The notes under the pieces: generated by a model | Databases searched by the model: none | Told to the model about the DNA's origin: nothing | Seen by the model: only the letters and a program-made list of their open reading frames with translations | Shown: piece by piece, positions 52,293 through 61,161 of the stretch | Layout of the letters: the number at the start of each line of letters is the position of its first letter | How positions within the stretch are numbered: position 1 is the first letter of the stretch | Program-made: the position numbers and the translations under genes | Source of the DNA: JANQQN01 sp964519665 | GTDB lineage: Bacteria; Myxococcota; Kuafuiibacteriia; Kuafuiibacteriales; Kuafuiibacteriaceae | Reading direction: 5' to 3' | Assembly (NCBI GenBank): GCA_964519665.1 | Contig: CAZFIV010000001.1 | Span: 1-64,000 of the forward strand | DNA length: 64,000 nucleotides

Positions 52293-54233
52293 TTACCGCG
52301 GGTCTGACGGCCGCTCGAAGGTGAGGTAGTCCGCGAGGATGTTGACGCCCTCTCCGACGAAGGCCGCCTGTCGGGCTTCGAATCGCTCGACGGCGTCGTC
52401 CTCATCGCCGGGTTCGCTTTTGGCCTTGGCGCGGAGATCCGAGAGCTTGATCATCGCCTGCTCGGTCTCCGCCTCGGCGAGCTCCTTCTCGATCTCACGG
52501 AAGATCTCGCTCTTCTTGATCCGCGCCGCGGAGCGCACCTCGAGCCGTTGGATGGATCTTGCGGTCACCGGTTCGAAACGTTGTCGAGGATGACGAGCAT
52601 TCGCGGTTGGCGACTCGAACGGTGTGGTCGCTTCCGCGGGAAGCGCATAGTCGAGGTCTTTCTCGCCTGTCTTGTACCCATCCAGCACCGACGGGATCCG
52701 AATGTGCGATGAGACGCCGACCCGCTGGGTGCTCTCGCCCGACGGGAGGAAAAACATGCCGGTGGTCACCTTCAGCGCGCCCATGTCGGCGGGGAGCGGA
52801 TTGAGTTTCTGCACTGTGCCCTTTCCGAAGGTGTGTTCGCCACCGGCGATGATCGCCCGATCATAGGCCTTGAGCGCCCCCGATAAGATTTCGGACGCTG
52901 ACGCGCTCGCCGGGCTGATCAGCACGAGGAGGGGGCCATTCCAATCGACGGTTTCGTCCTCGTCCTCGAGAATCTCCATGTCACCCTCCGAATCGCGGGT
53001 CGCGACCACGGCGCCGGTCTGGATGAACAGACCGGTGATCTGGACCGCGTCTTCGAGAAGGCCACCTCCATTGCGCGAGAGGTCGAGGACAATGCCGTCC
53101 ACCTTCTTGCGCTTCGCTTCCTGAATGAGCTTCTTCACGTCTCGATACGACGTTCGTCCGCGGGGGGAGCCATAGAACGATGGCAGGTCGATGACCCCGA
53201 TCATGTACGTCCGCTTGCCCCGCTTGCGCGTTTCGTACGTGATCTTGGCGGCCTGCTCTTTGACATCGACCTTGTCGCGAATGATGGTGACCGTAAACGT
53301 CTTGGCCGGGGGCCCGTCCCGTAGAACGGTCAGCGTCACCTTCGTGCCCTTCTTGCCCCGAATGAGCTGGACGACGTCACGGAGGTCCATGTCAATGACT
53401 TGAACCGCTTCCTCGCCCGCTTGGGCCACCGCGATGATCTTGTCTTTGGGACGCAAAATGTTCTGCTTGTCGGCCTGCCCGCCCGGGACCAGCGATTGGA
53501 TCAAGGTAAAGCCGTCCTTCGATCTCAGCAGGGCACCGATGCCTTCGAGGGACAGGTGCATGGCGATTCGGAACTCGGCCAAGACTTCGGGGGAGAAGTA
53601 AGCAGAATGCGGGTCGAGCCCCAACGCGAACGCCTCGGCGAACGCGGTCGGCAACTCGTCGGGGCCACGACGCTCGCTGATCCGTTTGACGAGAAGCTCG
53701 TAGCGATGAACGAGACGCTTTTTGGCCGTCTTCAGTTCGACCCCCGCCAGAAGGTAGTTCGACAGTTGAAAGTGGACGTAGCCTCGCAGCCGCTCCAGCC
53801 GCTGCTCTTCGGTCCGGGCAAAGCCTCGCTGGTCGGGGTCGAGGGTCAGCTTGACGCTCTCGTCGAGCTTGAAGTCCTTTCGTGCGACCGTCCGCCGGAC
53901 GTACGCGAGGTCGGCTTCGGCCCGCTCAATGACGAGCTTGCCCGCGTCGTCGAGGGTCGAGCAATCTTCGTTGCGTAGCTCGGCGAACACGGCGGGCAGC
54001 TTGCCCCGCAGGCGGTCGACGTCTCGCTTGAGCAGGAGGGTCTTCGAAGGATCGAGCGCATCGATGAACTGTTCGATCGCTCGGTCTTCAACCACCGGCG
54101 CAACCTGCGATGCAGCGTAGTGGCTCGCGACCATCATGCGAAGAATAATGGGTAGATCCCCGCAGCTGAGGTCAGGAACCTGCGGAATTGCCGCGGCGGT
54201 CGAGAGCAGGACCAAGGCCGAGAGACTCGTCAT
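52293..54233 (-). CDS. prc: C-terminal processing protease, PDZ/S41 family
   Basis: The 646-residue periplasmic protease starts with a signal peptide (MTSLSALVLLSTAAAIP). A PDZ domain is at about 225-310 (GIGALLRSKDGFTLIQSLVPGGQADKQ). The S41 catalytic domain has Ser in LISPASASASEILSGAL and Lys in GGEHTFGKGTVQ. The layout is of the Prc/Tsp type, with N-terminal helical and C-terminal extensions. It degrades or trims proteins with particular C-termini. It is divergent from glgC with 92 bp between starts and lies upstream of the kinase gene. Confidence 0.93.
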   Translation of the reverse strand: MTSLSALVLLSTAAAIPQVPDLSCGDLPIILRMMVASHYAASQVAPVVEDRAIEQFIDALDPSKTLLLKRDVDRLRGKLPAVFAELRNEDCSTLDDAGKLVIERAEADLAYVRRTVARKDFKLDESVKLTLDPDQRGFARTEEQRLERLRGYVHFQLSNYLLAGVELKTAKKRLVHRYELLVKRISERRGPDELPTAFAEAFALGLDPHSAYFSPEVLAEFRIAMHLSLEGIGALLRSKDGFTLIQSLVPGGQADKQNILRPKDKIIAVAQAGEEAVQVIDMDLRDVVQLIRGKKGTKVTLTVLRDGPPAKTFTVTIIRDKVDVKEQAAKITYETRKRGKRTYMIGVIDLPSFYGSPRGRTSYRDVKKLIQEAKRKKVDGIVLDLSRNGGGLLEDAVQITGLFIQTGAVVATRDSEGDMEILEDEDETVDWNGPLLVLISPASASASEILSGALKAYDRAIIAGGEHTFGKGTVQKLNPLPADMGALKVTTGMFFLPSGESTQRVGVSSHIRIPSVLDGYKTGEKDLDYALPAEATTPFESPTANARHPRQRFEPVTARSIQRLEVRSAARIKKSEIFREIEKELAEAETEQAMIKLSDLRAKAKSEPGDEDDAVERFEARQAAFVGEGVNILADYLTFERPSDPR

Positions 54234-54325
54234 GTTCGTCTAGTCTAACAGACCGTGTCTTGATCTATGTCCTGACCCACGTCACAACCGCGACATTCGC
54301 CCAACGATGGCGAAGGGGGGGTCAA

Positions 54326-55603
54326 TTGAAACGTCAAGTACTGTCCGTGATTATGGGCGGCGGCAGGGGAACCCGGCTTTGGCCGCTGACCCGACTGCGG
54401 TGCAAGCCCGCAGTGCCGTTGGGCGCCATGTATCGCTTGGTCGATATCCCGATCAGCAATTGCCTCAATTCTGGTCTGAACCAGATCTATCTGCTGACGC
54501 AGTTCAATACGGCGTCTTTGCACCGGCACATTCGCGAGTCGTACCGATTCGATGCCTTCGGCCATGGTTTCGTGGAGCTGCTGGCGGCCGAGCAGACCGA
54601 AGCAGGCGATAGCTGGTACCAGGGCACCGCTGATGCGGTGCGGCAAAACCTGGTGCACATGAATCCAGCGGACGACGACCTGGTTCTCATCCTCTCCGGA
54701 GATCAGCTGTACCGGATGGATTACCGGACGATCCTGCGCCAGCACGCCGACACGGGGGCCGAGGTCACGGTGGCGGCAACACCGGTCGATACTTCGCTCG
54801 CGAGCCAGTTCGGGCTGATGAAGGTCAGCGAAGATCTCAAGGTGACCGAATTCGTCGAAAAGCCGAAGGATCCGGGCGTCATTCGCGACCTCCTGGTACC
54901 GGAGCGGCTCAAGAGCACGCTCAAGGACGCCGATGGTGACCGGGTTCTCGTTTCGATGGGGATATACGTGTTCTCGGGACGGGCGCTGCGCGATGCGCTC
55001 AAATCGGAAGGTACCGACTTCGGCAAAGAGGTCATTCCGAGCTTCCTCGGTAGCGACAAGCTCTTCTGCTATCTGTACGAGGGGTACTGGGAGGATATCG
55101 GAACGGTACGGGCCTTTTTCGAAGCCAACCTGAAGCTCACCGACACGGTTCCTCTATTCAATTTCTTCGATGCAGATCGACCGATCTACACGAGGGCCCG
55201 TTACCTTCCGGCGGCCAAGATCAACCAGTGCGACATCGATCACGCGATCGTCGCGAATGGCTGCATCCTATCGGCCGCCCGAATCGAGCGCTGCGTGATC
55301 GGTGTTCGTTCAAACATCCGGGAAGGCTCAACGCTCGTGAACACCATCATGATGGGCGCGGAGCGGATCGAGAGCGAAGCGGAGCGGGCCGCCCAATCGG
55401 CGCGCGGCTTGCCGCCGATGGGGGTCGGGACGGGCTGCCACATCGAAAACACGATTCTCGATGCGAATGTTCGGATCGGGAATGACGTCCGGTTGTCGCC
55501 CGACGGCAAGGAAAACGGATGGAACCAAGGCGATGTCTTCGTGCGGGACGGCGTCATGGTCGTCACAAAAAACGCGGTTATCCCTGACGGCACGGTGCTC
55601 TGA
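54326..55603 (+). CDS. glgC: Glucose-1-phosphate adenylyltransferase
   Basis: This enzyme makes ADP-glucose for glycogen. The 425-residue protein shows VLSVIMGGGRGTRLWPLTRLRCKPAVPLG, YQGTADAVRQNL, LILSGDQLYRMDY, FVEKPKD, YEGYWEDIGTVRAF and a C-terminal left-handed beta-helix part. The TTG at 54326 has GGGGGG upstream and begins two residues before the conserved core. The open frame to 54188 overlaps the prc leader and is not homologous. No other glycogen genes are in the window. Confidence 0.9.
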   Translation: MKRQVLSVIMGGGRGTRLWPLTRLRCKPAVPLGAMYRLVDIPISNCLNSGLNQIYLLTQFNTASLHRHIRESYRFDAFGHGFVELLAAEQTEAGDSWYQGTADAVRQNLVHMNPADDDLVLILSGDQLYRMDYRTILRQHADTGAEVTVAATPVDTSLASQFGLMKVSEDLKVTEFVEKPKDPGVIRDLLVPERLKSTLKDADGDRVLVSMGIYVFSGRALRDALKSEGTDFGKEVIPSFLGSDKLFCYLYEGYWEDIGTVRAFFEANLKLTDTVPLFNFFDADRPIYTRARYLPAAKINQCDIDHAIVANGCILSAARIERCVIGVRSNIREGSTLVNTIMMGAERIESEAERAAQSARGLPPMGVGTGCHIENTILDANVRIGNDVRLSPDGKENGWNQGDVFVRDGVMVVTKNAVIPDGTVL

Positions 55604-55663
55604 ACATCGGCGCCCAGCGAAGCATGCCTTTTCATCCAAGCGGGCGACCTCTAAGCGTCCTCT

Positions 55664-56482
55664 ATGCCGGAGGGCCCCGAGATTCATCGCGCTGCGGACC
55701 GGATTCGCACCGCGTTGGCTGGTCAACGCGCGCAAGATGTATTCTTTGGGCTGGCCGGTCTCGATGCCCTGGCCGACGGTTTGATCGGTCAGCGGGTGGT
55801 CGACGTTGCAGCTCATGGCAAAGCGGTCCTCACCGAGTTCGAAGACGGTCGGTCGGTCTTCAGCCATAACCAACTCTACGGTCGCTGGTATGTTGTCAGA
55901 GCGGGAAAGCGGCCCAATACCCGACGATCACTCCGGTTCATGGTCGAGACTTCGTCCCACGCCGCTCTTCTGTACAGCGCCTCGACGATCGAGGTCCTGA
56001 GCCCAGGAGACCGATCCTACCATCCGTTTCTATCGAAGCTGGGGCCGGACCCGCTGCATGGCGTCGTGGGGCCTCACGATGTTCTGACGCAACTCGAGGA
56101 CCGCCGGTTTTCAGGGCGTACTTTGGGGGCGCTGCTGCTGGATCAGGCCTTCGTAGCCGGGATCGGAAATTACCTGCGGTCGGAGATCCTCTTTGCGGCG
56201 CGTCTGCGGGCGGACGTTCGCCCCAAAGATCTGGAGCCCGCGGACCTGTCACGCCTCGCGAACGCGGTGACCGCCGTGACCCAACGGGCCTATCGGACTG
56301 GGGGCGTCACGAACGACCAGGAGCAGGTCAAGCGTATGAAGGCTGCCGGCGCCTCGCGTCGTGAATATCGACATTGGGTTTTCGCGCGAGGAGATCAGCC
56401 GTGTCACAACTGCGGCGCCGCTATCCTTCAGGAGAAGGTCGCAGGGCGCCGCCTGTACCGATGCCCGGAGTGCCAAGCTTAG
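55664..56482 (+). CDS. nei: Endonuclease VIII-type DNA glycosylase
   Basis: This base-excision glycosylase/AP lyase has 272 residues. The N-terminal PEGPEIHRAADRI provides the catalytic Pro and Glu and is typical of Nei rather than MutM. A helix-two-turn-helix (AGIGNYLRSEILF) and the C-terminal zinc finger CHNCGAAI...YRCPECQ are present. It is expected to remove oxidised pyrimidines. It lies 60 bp downstream of glgC and 52 bp before rnz. Confidence 0.93.
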   Translation: MPEGPEIHRAADRIRTALAGQRAQDVFFGLAGLDALADGLIGQRVVDVAAHGKAVLTEFEDGRSVFSHNQLYGRWYVVRAGKRPNTRRSLRFMVETSSHAALLYSASTIEVLSPGDRSYHPFLSKLGPDPLHGVVGPHDVLTQLEDRRFSGRTLGALLLDQAFVAGIGNYLRSEILFAARLRADVRPKDLEPADLSRLANAVTAVTQRAYRTGGVTNDQEQVKRMKAAGASRREYRHWVFARGDQPCHNCGAAILQEKVAGRRLYRCPECQA

Positions 56483-56534
56483 CGAGTTGGCTTGGCGTCG
56501 CGGCGCGGAGATGGTTTGACCCTCCGAGATCGCC

Positions 56535-57482
56535 GTGGCCTCCTTGCCGGGCTTTCCAGTGTCAGACCTGCCTTCATCCTCCTCGCCCGCCGAGAGCCGC
56601 GATGCGCCGGGCTTCGTTCGTGAGCTCGTCACCCTGGGCACCTCCAGTCAGGTGCCCACGCGGTTCCGTAACCACAACGGCTATCTGCTGAGATTCCGGG
56701 ACCAAGACCTGTTGCTGGACCCCGGGGAAGGAACGCAGCGCCAGCTGGCTCGCGCCAGCCTTCGTGCCGACCGAATACGGAAGATCCTTGTGACCCACTT
56801 TCATGGTGACCACAGCTTGGGATTGGCGGGCATGATGCAGCGGATCTGCCTCGAGGGCGGGACGGGGCCGGTGGAGGTCGTCTTTCCGGCGTCTGGGCTG
56901 GCCTTCTACGAGCGGATGCTGGAGGCGTCCATCTACGACCGAACGGTCGACTTCGTACCGGTTCCCATCGAGCGCCAAGGTCTGATCATCGACGACGAGC
57001 GCTTCAAGATTTGGGCTCGGCGCCTGTCTCACTCGGTGGAGACGTTCGGGTACCGGATCGAAGAGCAGGGCGAAGGGGGGCAGGTCATCGCGCACGTGAT
57101 GGACACGCGCCGGTGCCGGAACGCGGTTTGGTTGGCCAGCGAAGTCGACCTGCTCGTCTCGGAGTGTACTTATCTGTCCTCGGAAGAACGGGAAGCCAAA
57201 GAGCGGGGGCACATGACCGCCCGCCACGCGGCGTCGATCGCCAAAGAGGCGAATGCGCGTCAACTTGTCCTGACGCACTTTTCGCAGCGATACACCAAGA
57301 GCCGGCCGTTTCTGCAGGAGGCCAAGCCCATCTTTTCGGCCGTCAAGGCGGCCCGTGACCTCTCTCGGTTCCCGTTCGGTCCCGGGGCGCAGCACGAGGT
57401 CGTCTCCGACCGCTCAGCCACTTCAGATGGAGTTCGCGGGCCTTCAAGCGCCGGGCAGCCGGCCGAGTCGGCCGACGCCTAG
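56535..57482 (+). CDS. rnz: Ribonuclease Z
   Basis: The 315-residue metallo-beta-lactamase-fold endonuclease matures tRNA 3' ends. It shows VTLGTSSQVPTRFRNHNGYLLRF, the metal motif THFHGDHSLGLAG, and the downstream LLVSECTYLSSEE and VLTHFSQRY. A Ser/Pro-rich N-terminal extension of about 25 residues and a low-complexity tail are extra. Its end overlaps the convergent amidase gene by 39 bp. Confidence 0.92.
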   Translation: MASLPGFPVSDLPSSSSPAESRDAPGFVRELVTLGTSSQVPTRFRNHNGYLLRFRDQDLLLDPGEGTQRQLARASLRADRIRKILVTHFHGDHSLGLAGMMQRICLEGGTGPVEVVFPASGLAFYERMLEASIYDRTVDFVPVPIERQGLIIDDERFKIWARRLSHSVETFGYRIEEQGEGGQVIAHVMDTRRCRNAVWLASEVDLLVSECTYLSSEEREAKERGHMTARHAASIAKEANARQLVLTHFSQRYTKSRPFLQEAKPIFSAVKAARDLSRFPFGPGAQHEVVSDRSATSDGVRGPSSAGQPAESADA

Positions 57483-58874
57483 GTGTTCTTCGATCGCGAG
57501 CGCGAGGCGGATCAAGACCGTATCGAGACCACCGCGCGCCGCGACCTGAAGCCCGACTGGCAATCCCGCCGCGTCGAGGCCGATCGGAATGCTGATTGCG
57601 CACAGTCCGAGCAGGCTGGGCATCGATGTGTTGCGAAGCATGAGGAGATTCTGCCGGCGATAGGTCGCCGGGTCTTGAAGGTCTTCGACGGCCGGCGGAG
57701 TCACGGCGATGGTTGGACTCACGATGAACAAGCGGTCGTCGAGCACCGCTTCCGCCTTCACGGCGGCCCGCTGCATCTGGCGCTGCCGGTCGAGATATTC
57801 GGCCGCAGGAAGCGCCCCGGCATCGGTCAGGCGGTTCCGCACGTTTTCGTCGAGCGCGCTGAGCGCATCGGGAAGCTCCTGTTTCAAGAATTGATGGAGC
57901 TGAACGGCCGTGAGCGCGCCCTTTTCAAACAAGGTCTGAAGCGGTTGGAGGTCGTCGAGCGGGCACGGCACGAGCCGAGCGCCGGCTGTGACCAACTCGT
58001 CGATCGCGGCTCGGGTGACTTCGGCCACCCCCGGTGCGCAGTCCTGCCAAAACGGAGTTTCGGGCACCGTCAGCCGCACCTCGGACAACGACAACGGCCT
58101 GAGAAACGCGGGGTCGTCGGTCGCGCGGGCCACGGGGTCGAGGGCCGAGAAAGCGACCGCCAGGTCGGCCACGGTGCGAGTGAGCACACCTGCGGTATCG
58201 AGACTCGGGCTGAGCGGAACGATGCCCCGTGTCGACCACCGGCCGATCGTGGTCTTCAGGCCGACGGTGCCGGTAGCGCTCGCGGGGATGCGTACGGACC
58301 CCGCAGTATCGGTTCCCAGAGCGACCAGTGCCGATCCTTCAATGAGGCTGACCCCGGCTCCGGCGCTCGATCCCCCCGGGACCCGATGGCGGCCGGGAGA
58401 CCACGGGTTTCTTGGAGTGCCCCAGTGGGCGTTGGTCCCCACCCCACCAAACGCGAATTCGACGGTGTGGGTCTTGCCCATGACCACGGCCATCTGGTGC
58501 AGACAAGCTTGCACGACCGGCCCCGGGTCTTCGAACCGGGCGGGGAGTCGATGTTTCGATCCCGCGAAGGTAGGAAACTTCGGAACGCCGTAGAGGTCTT
58601 TCACGGACACCGGAATGCCGTGTAGCGGTCCCAGGTCGCGCCCGAGCGACAACAGACGGTCCGCTACCGCCGCTTGCTCACGGGCCAGCTGAGGGTCCCA
58701 AGCCTTGTAGGCGTTGAGCCCGCGGCCTCGCTCGTCATGCCCCCGAATGGCGGCCTCGACCAGGGCTTCGGAAGATACGGTGCCCTCTCGAAGAGCAGTG
58801 ATGATGTGAGTCAAGGGCCGGTCGAGCACTCTCGATTGCTGCCACCCGCGAGGGTTCCGTGCAACGGAGAACAT
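57444..58874 (-). CDS. Amidase signature-family hydrolase
   Basis: The 476-residue protein has the amidase-signature Ser-cisSer-Lys triad: Lys in HGIPVSVKDLYGV, Ser in VPGGSSAGAGVSL, and nucleophile Ser in GTDTAGSVRIPAS. It resembles stand-alone amidases and GatA. gatB and gatC are not adjacent and glnS is present, so an independent amidase is more likely. The ATG at 58874 was chosen. The longer frame to 59078 overlaps the divergent membrane-protein gene. Confidence 0.88.
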   Translation of the reverse strand: MFSVARNPRGWQQSRVLDRPLTHIITALREGTVSSEALVEAAIRGHDERGRGLNAYKAWDPQLAREQAAVADRLLSLGRDLGPLHGIPVSVKDLYGVPKFPTFAGSKHRLPARFEDPGPVVQACLHQMAVVMGKTHTVEFAFGGVGTNAHWGTPRNPWSPGRHRVPGGSSAGAGVSLIEGSALVALGTDTAGSVRIPASATGTVGLKTTIGRWSTRGIVPLSPSLDTAGVLTRTVADLAVAFSALDPVARATDDPAFLRPLSLSEVRLTVPETPFWQDCAPGVAEVTRAAIDELVTAGARLVPCPLDDLQPLQTLFEKGALTAVQLHQFLKQELPDALSALDENVRNRLTDAGALPAAEYLDRQRQMQRAAVKAEAVLDDRLFIVSPTIAVTPPAVEDLQDPATYRRQNLLMLRNTSMPSLLGLCAISIPIGLDAAGLPVGLQVAARGGLDTVLIRLALAIEEHLGVGRLGRLPGA

Positions 58875-58931
58875 CACGACGGTCCCGGTCGGCGTCGGTG
58901 GACACCGCGAAGGCAGCGGGGTACGGCGGCG

Positions 58932-60287
58932 ATGATGAAGGTTCCGCGGTGGACGCCTGAAGCGGCGGCGTGGGCGGTCGGCGTGGTCATCCGCGTCTCG
59001 CTGTTTTGGGGGTTCAATCCTCGGCTCGGATACGACACCAACGCCCACACCATGTACATGGCGTACATCGCCCAGCACGGCTCAGTCCCTCCGATCGATC
59101 TCGTGTGGACAGCAAACCACCCACCGCTCTACTACGGTCTGTGCGCCGGGCTGGCTCACCTCGGCGCGTGGCCCCAGTTCGAAGTGCATCGTCTGCAGGT
59201 CTTGTCGGTCTCGTTCGCCATCCTCCGATTGGCCGTGCTCTGGTGGGGCCTTCGAGTGTGTCTCCGCTCGGTCACCGCTCGAACCGCTGCTCTGCTGCTA
59301 GCGGCCGTCTTACCCTGTGCGGTGCACGGCGATGGCATGGTCAGCAACGAAACGCTAAACGCCTTGGCCGCGACCCTGGCCATCGTCGCGGCGTACCGGG
59401 CTTTTGGAGCGTTGGATGAGCCGTGGCCGACGGTCGGGTGGCGATCGGCGCTCCTGGTGGCGGTTCTACTGATCGCGATGATGACCAAGATCTCGGGCCT
59501 GTTGGTGGCGGCGGCGGTGGCGATGGGGCTGGTTCTGAACGCGACCCGGGGCAAGGTCCGGCTGGTCAAATCGATCCCGGTCGCCCTGGGGCTGGTCGCC
59601 GTGCTCGCGATGAGCGCTCCGGTCTACGGGCGGCACCGAGCGGAGACCGGTCTGTGGCTCCCGACCTCGTTTGAACGTAACGAAGAGGCCCGACGACAGC
59701 AAGCTGGCCTGCCGCCGTACTTTTCAAGACGGCCCCCGTCGTACTATGTCGGCGCCTCGTTTCCCGCTCTTCTAGCCCGGCCCTACTACGACACGGTGGT
59801 GTCCGAGTTTCCGATGGTTCTGCTCGCCACCACCTACACCGACTACTACAACTACTCGTTCGTGACGCCGCCACCTGGGGCGAAGCCAATCACGGTCAAT
59901 CACCGCCCGCTCGCCGCCCAGACCATCCACCGGATGCGGATCTCGTTGATCGGAGGTTTGGTGATCAGTTTGACGATCGTCGTGGCGTATTTCGCTCTGG
60001 TCTATCGGGCGCTACGACGGTGGAACATCGCCGAACTCGTGGCGCTGTCGATTCCGGCGGCGGGCGTGCTGGGGCAGCTTCACTACGCGACGAAGTATCC
60101 GTTCGACTACATGGGATTGGTGAAGGGGCTGTACCTGCAGTTCGCCTGGGCCCCGCTCTTCGTGAGCTTTGGCGTTGCCTTCGAGTGGGGATGCCGTGAG
60201 CGCCTGCGGTGGCCGCTGGCGATCTCGCTGGGGCTCGCCGGTCTGGCGGTGGCCCAATACACGGTGCACGGTGTTTTCGAGTGGTGA
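58932..60287 (+). CDS. Polytopic membrane protein, GT39/PMT-like glycosyltransferase
   Basis: The 451-residue protein has 9-11 hydrophobic segments, e.g. AALLLAAVLPCAVHGDGMV, ALLVAVLLIAMMTKISGLLVAAAVAMGL and ISLIGGLVISLTIVVAYFAL. The first loop, GYDTNAHTMYMAYIAQHGSVPPIDLVWTANHPPLYYGL, carries the acidic residue and HPPLYY pattern typical of dolichyl/undecaprenyl-phosphate mannosyltransferase-like enzymes. Donor and acceptor are unknown. The start overlaps the upstream region of the divergent amidase gene. Confidence 0.75.
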   Translation: MMKVPRWTPEAAAWAVGVVIRVSLFWGFNPRLGYDTNAHTMYMAYIAQHGSVPPIDLVWTANHPPLYYGLCAGLAHLGAWPQFEVHRLQVLSVSFAILRLAVLWWGLRVCLRSVTARTAALLLAAVLPCAVHGDGMVSNETLNALAATLAIVAAYRAFGALDEPWPTVGWRSALLVAVLLIAMMTKISGLLVAAAVAMGLVLNATRGKVRLVKSIPVALGLVAVLAMSAPVYGRHRAETGLWLPTSFERNEEARRQQAGLPPYFSRRPPSYYVGASFPALLARPYYDTVVSEFPMVLLATTYTDYYNYSFVTPPPGAKPITVNHRPLAAQTIHRMRISLIGGLVISLTIVVAYFALVYRALRRWNIAELVALSIPAAGVLGQLHYATKYPFDYMGLVKGLYLQFAWAPLFVSFGVAFEWGCRERLRWPLAISLGLAGLAVAQYTVHGVFEW

Positions 60288-60308
60288 TGCTCGGTCGCTC
60301 GTGCCGCC

Positions 60309-61019
60309 TCAGGTCAAGCCCTCGCAGAGAAGCGCCAGCATTTCGGTCGCTGGTCCTCGAAGGCGAACCGAATAGATGTCGGACATATCGGTCGCTTCGG
60401 GATTGATCTCGATCAGCGTGGCCCCGGAGCGCTGGGCCAGCAGGGGCATCACGGCGGCCGGGAACACGACCCCCGAGGTGCCGACACTCACCAGCAGGTC
60501 GGCGCCCTCGACCGCCGCGGTCGCAGCGTGAAGGACATCGTGCCGCAGCGCATCGCCGAACCACACGATATCGGGGCGCCAATAGGCATGACACGCGCCG
60601 CAATGAACGTCGTCCAGTGGAGAGCGCTCCGTCAGTTGATGGTTACCGCACTGGTCGCAGCGGATTCGCCACAAGCTGCCATGGAGCTCGTGAACGTTGC
60701 TCGCGCCCGCCGCCTGGTGAAGCCCGTCGATGTTCTGAGTGACCACCGTAACCTCGTCCTTGGCCTGCTCGACCGTGGCGATGAGCTCGTGTCCAAGGTT
60801 GGGATTGCACTCGGATACCAGCGTTCGGCGATAGTTGTGAAACTCCCAAACCGCCTCGGGGTCCCGGTCGAACGCTTCCTGGCAGGCGTAACGGTCGTAG
60901 TCGTATTCTTTCCAGATACCGCCGGGGCCCCGGTAGGTCGGGACTCCGCTCTCGGCGGACATGCCCGCGCCCGTGAAGAAGACAATGCGGTTGAAGTCTC
61001 GGATCCGGAGGTCAGTCAC
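60309..61019 (-). CDS. cobB: NAD-dependent protein deacylase (sirtuin)
   Basis: The 236-residue class III sirtuin-like protein has FFTGAGMSAESGVPTYRG, VTQNIDGLHQAAG, catalytic His in VHELHGSLWRIRC, and a zinc site of four cysteines (CDQCG; CGACH). GTSGVVFPAA completes the NAD site. The desuccinylase signature YxxR of E. coli CobB/SIRT5 reads HNYR here: Tyr is His and Arg is retained. Acyl preference is therefore uncertain. It is convergent with the membrane glycosyltransferase-like gene. Confidence 0.92.
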   Translation of the reverse strand: MTDLRIRDFNRIVFFTGAGMSAESGVPTYRGPGGIWKEYDYDRYACQEAFDRDPEAVWEFHNYRRTLVSECNPNLGHELIATVEQAKDEVTVVTQNIDGLHQAAGASNVHELHGSLWRIRCDQCGNHQLTERSPLDDVHCGACHAYWRPDIVWFGDALRHDVLHAATAAVEGADLLVSVGTSGVVFPAAVMPLLAQRSGATLIEINPEATDMSDIYSVRLRGPATEMLALLCEGLT

Positions 61020-61161
61020 TCAGACATGGTTTCGTACGCTCGTTCGAGCGTCAACGCTGGCCTCTAGCCTCTTCACGCCTAAACGAGCGGCGAGCGTTCA
61101 TGCTTAACAAGGCGTTGTCGGTCCGCGTCATGTGTAGCCGAAGACGTAGGCGGCGGGCGAC

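Noticed and set aside
57444..58874. GatA subunit of the tRNA amidotransferase
   Set aside because: No gatB or gatC is adjacent and glnS is present, so a stand-alone amidase is more likely. A distant gatB/gatC could revive the idea.
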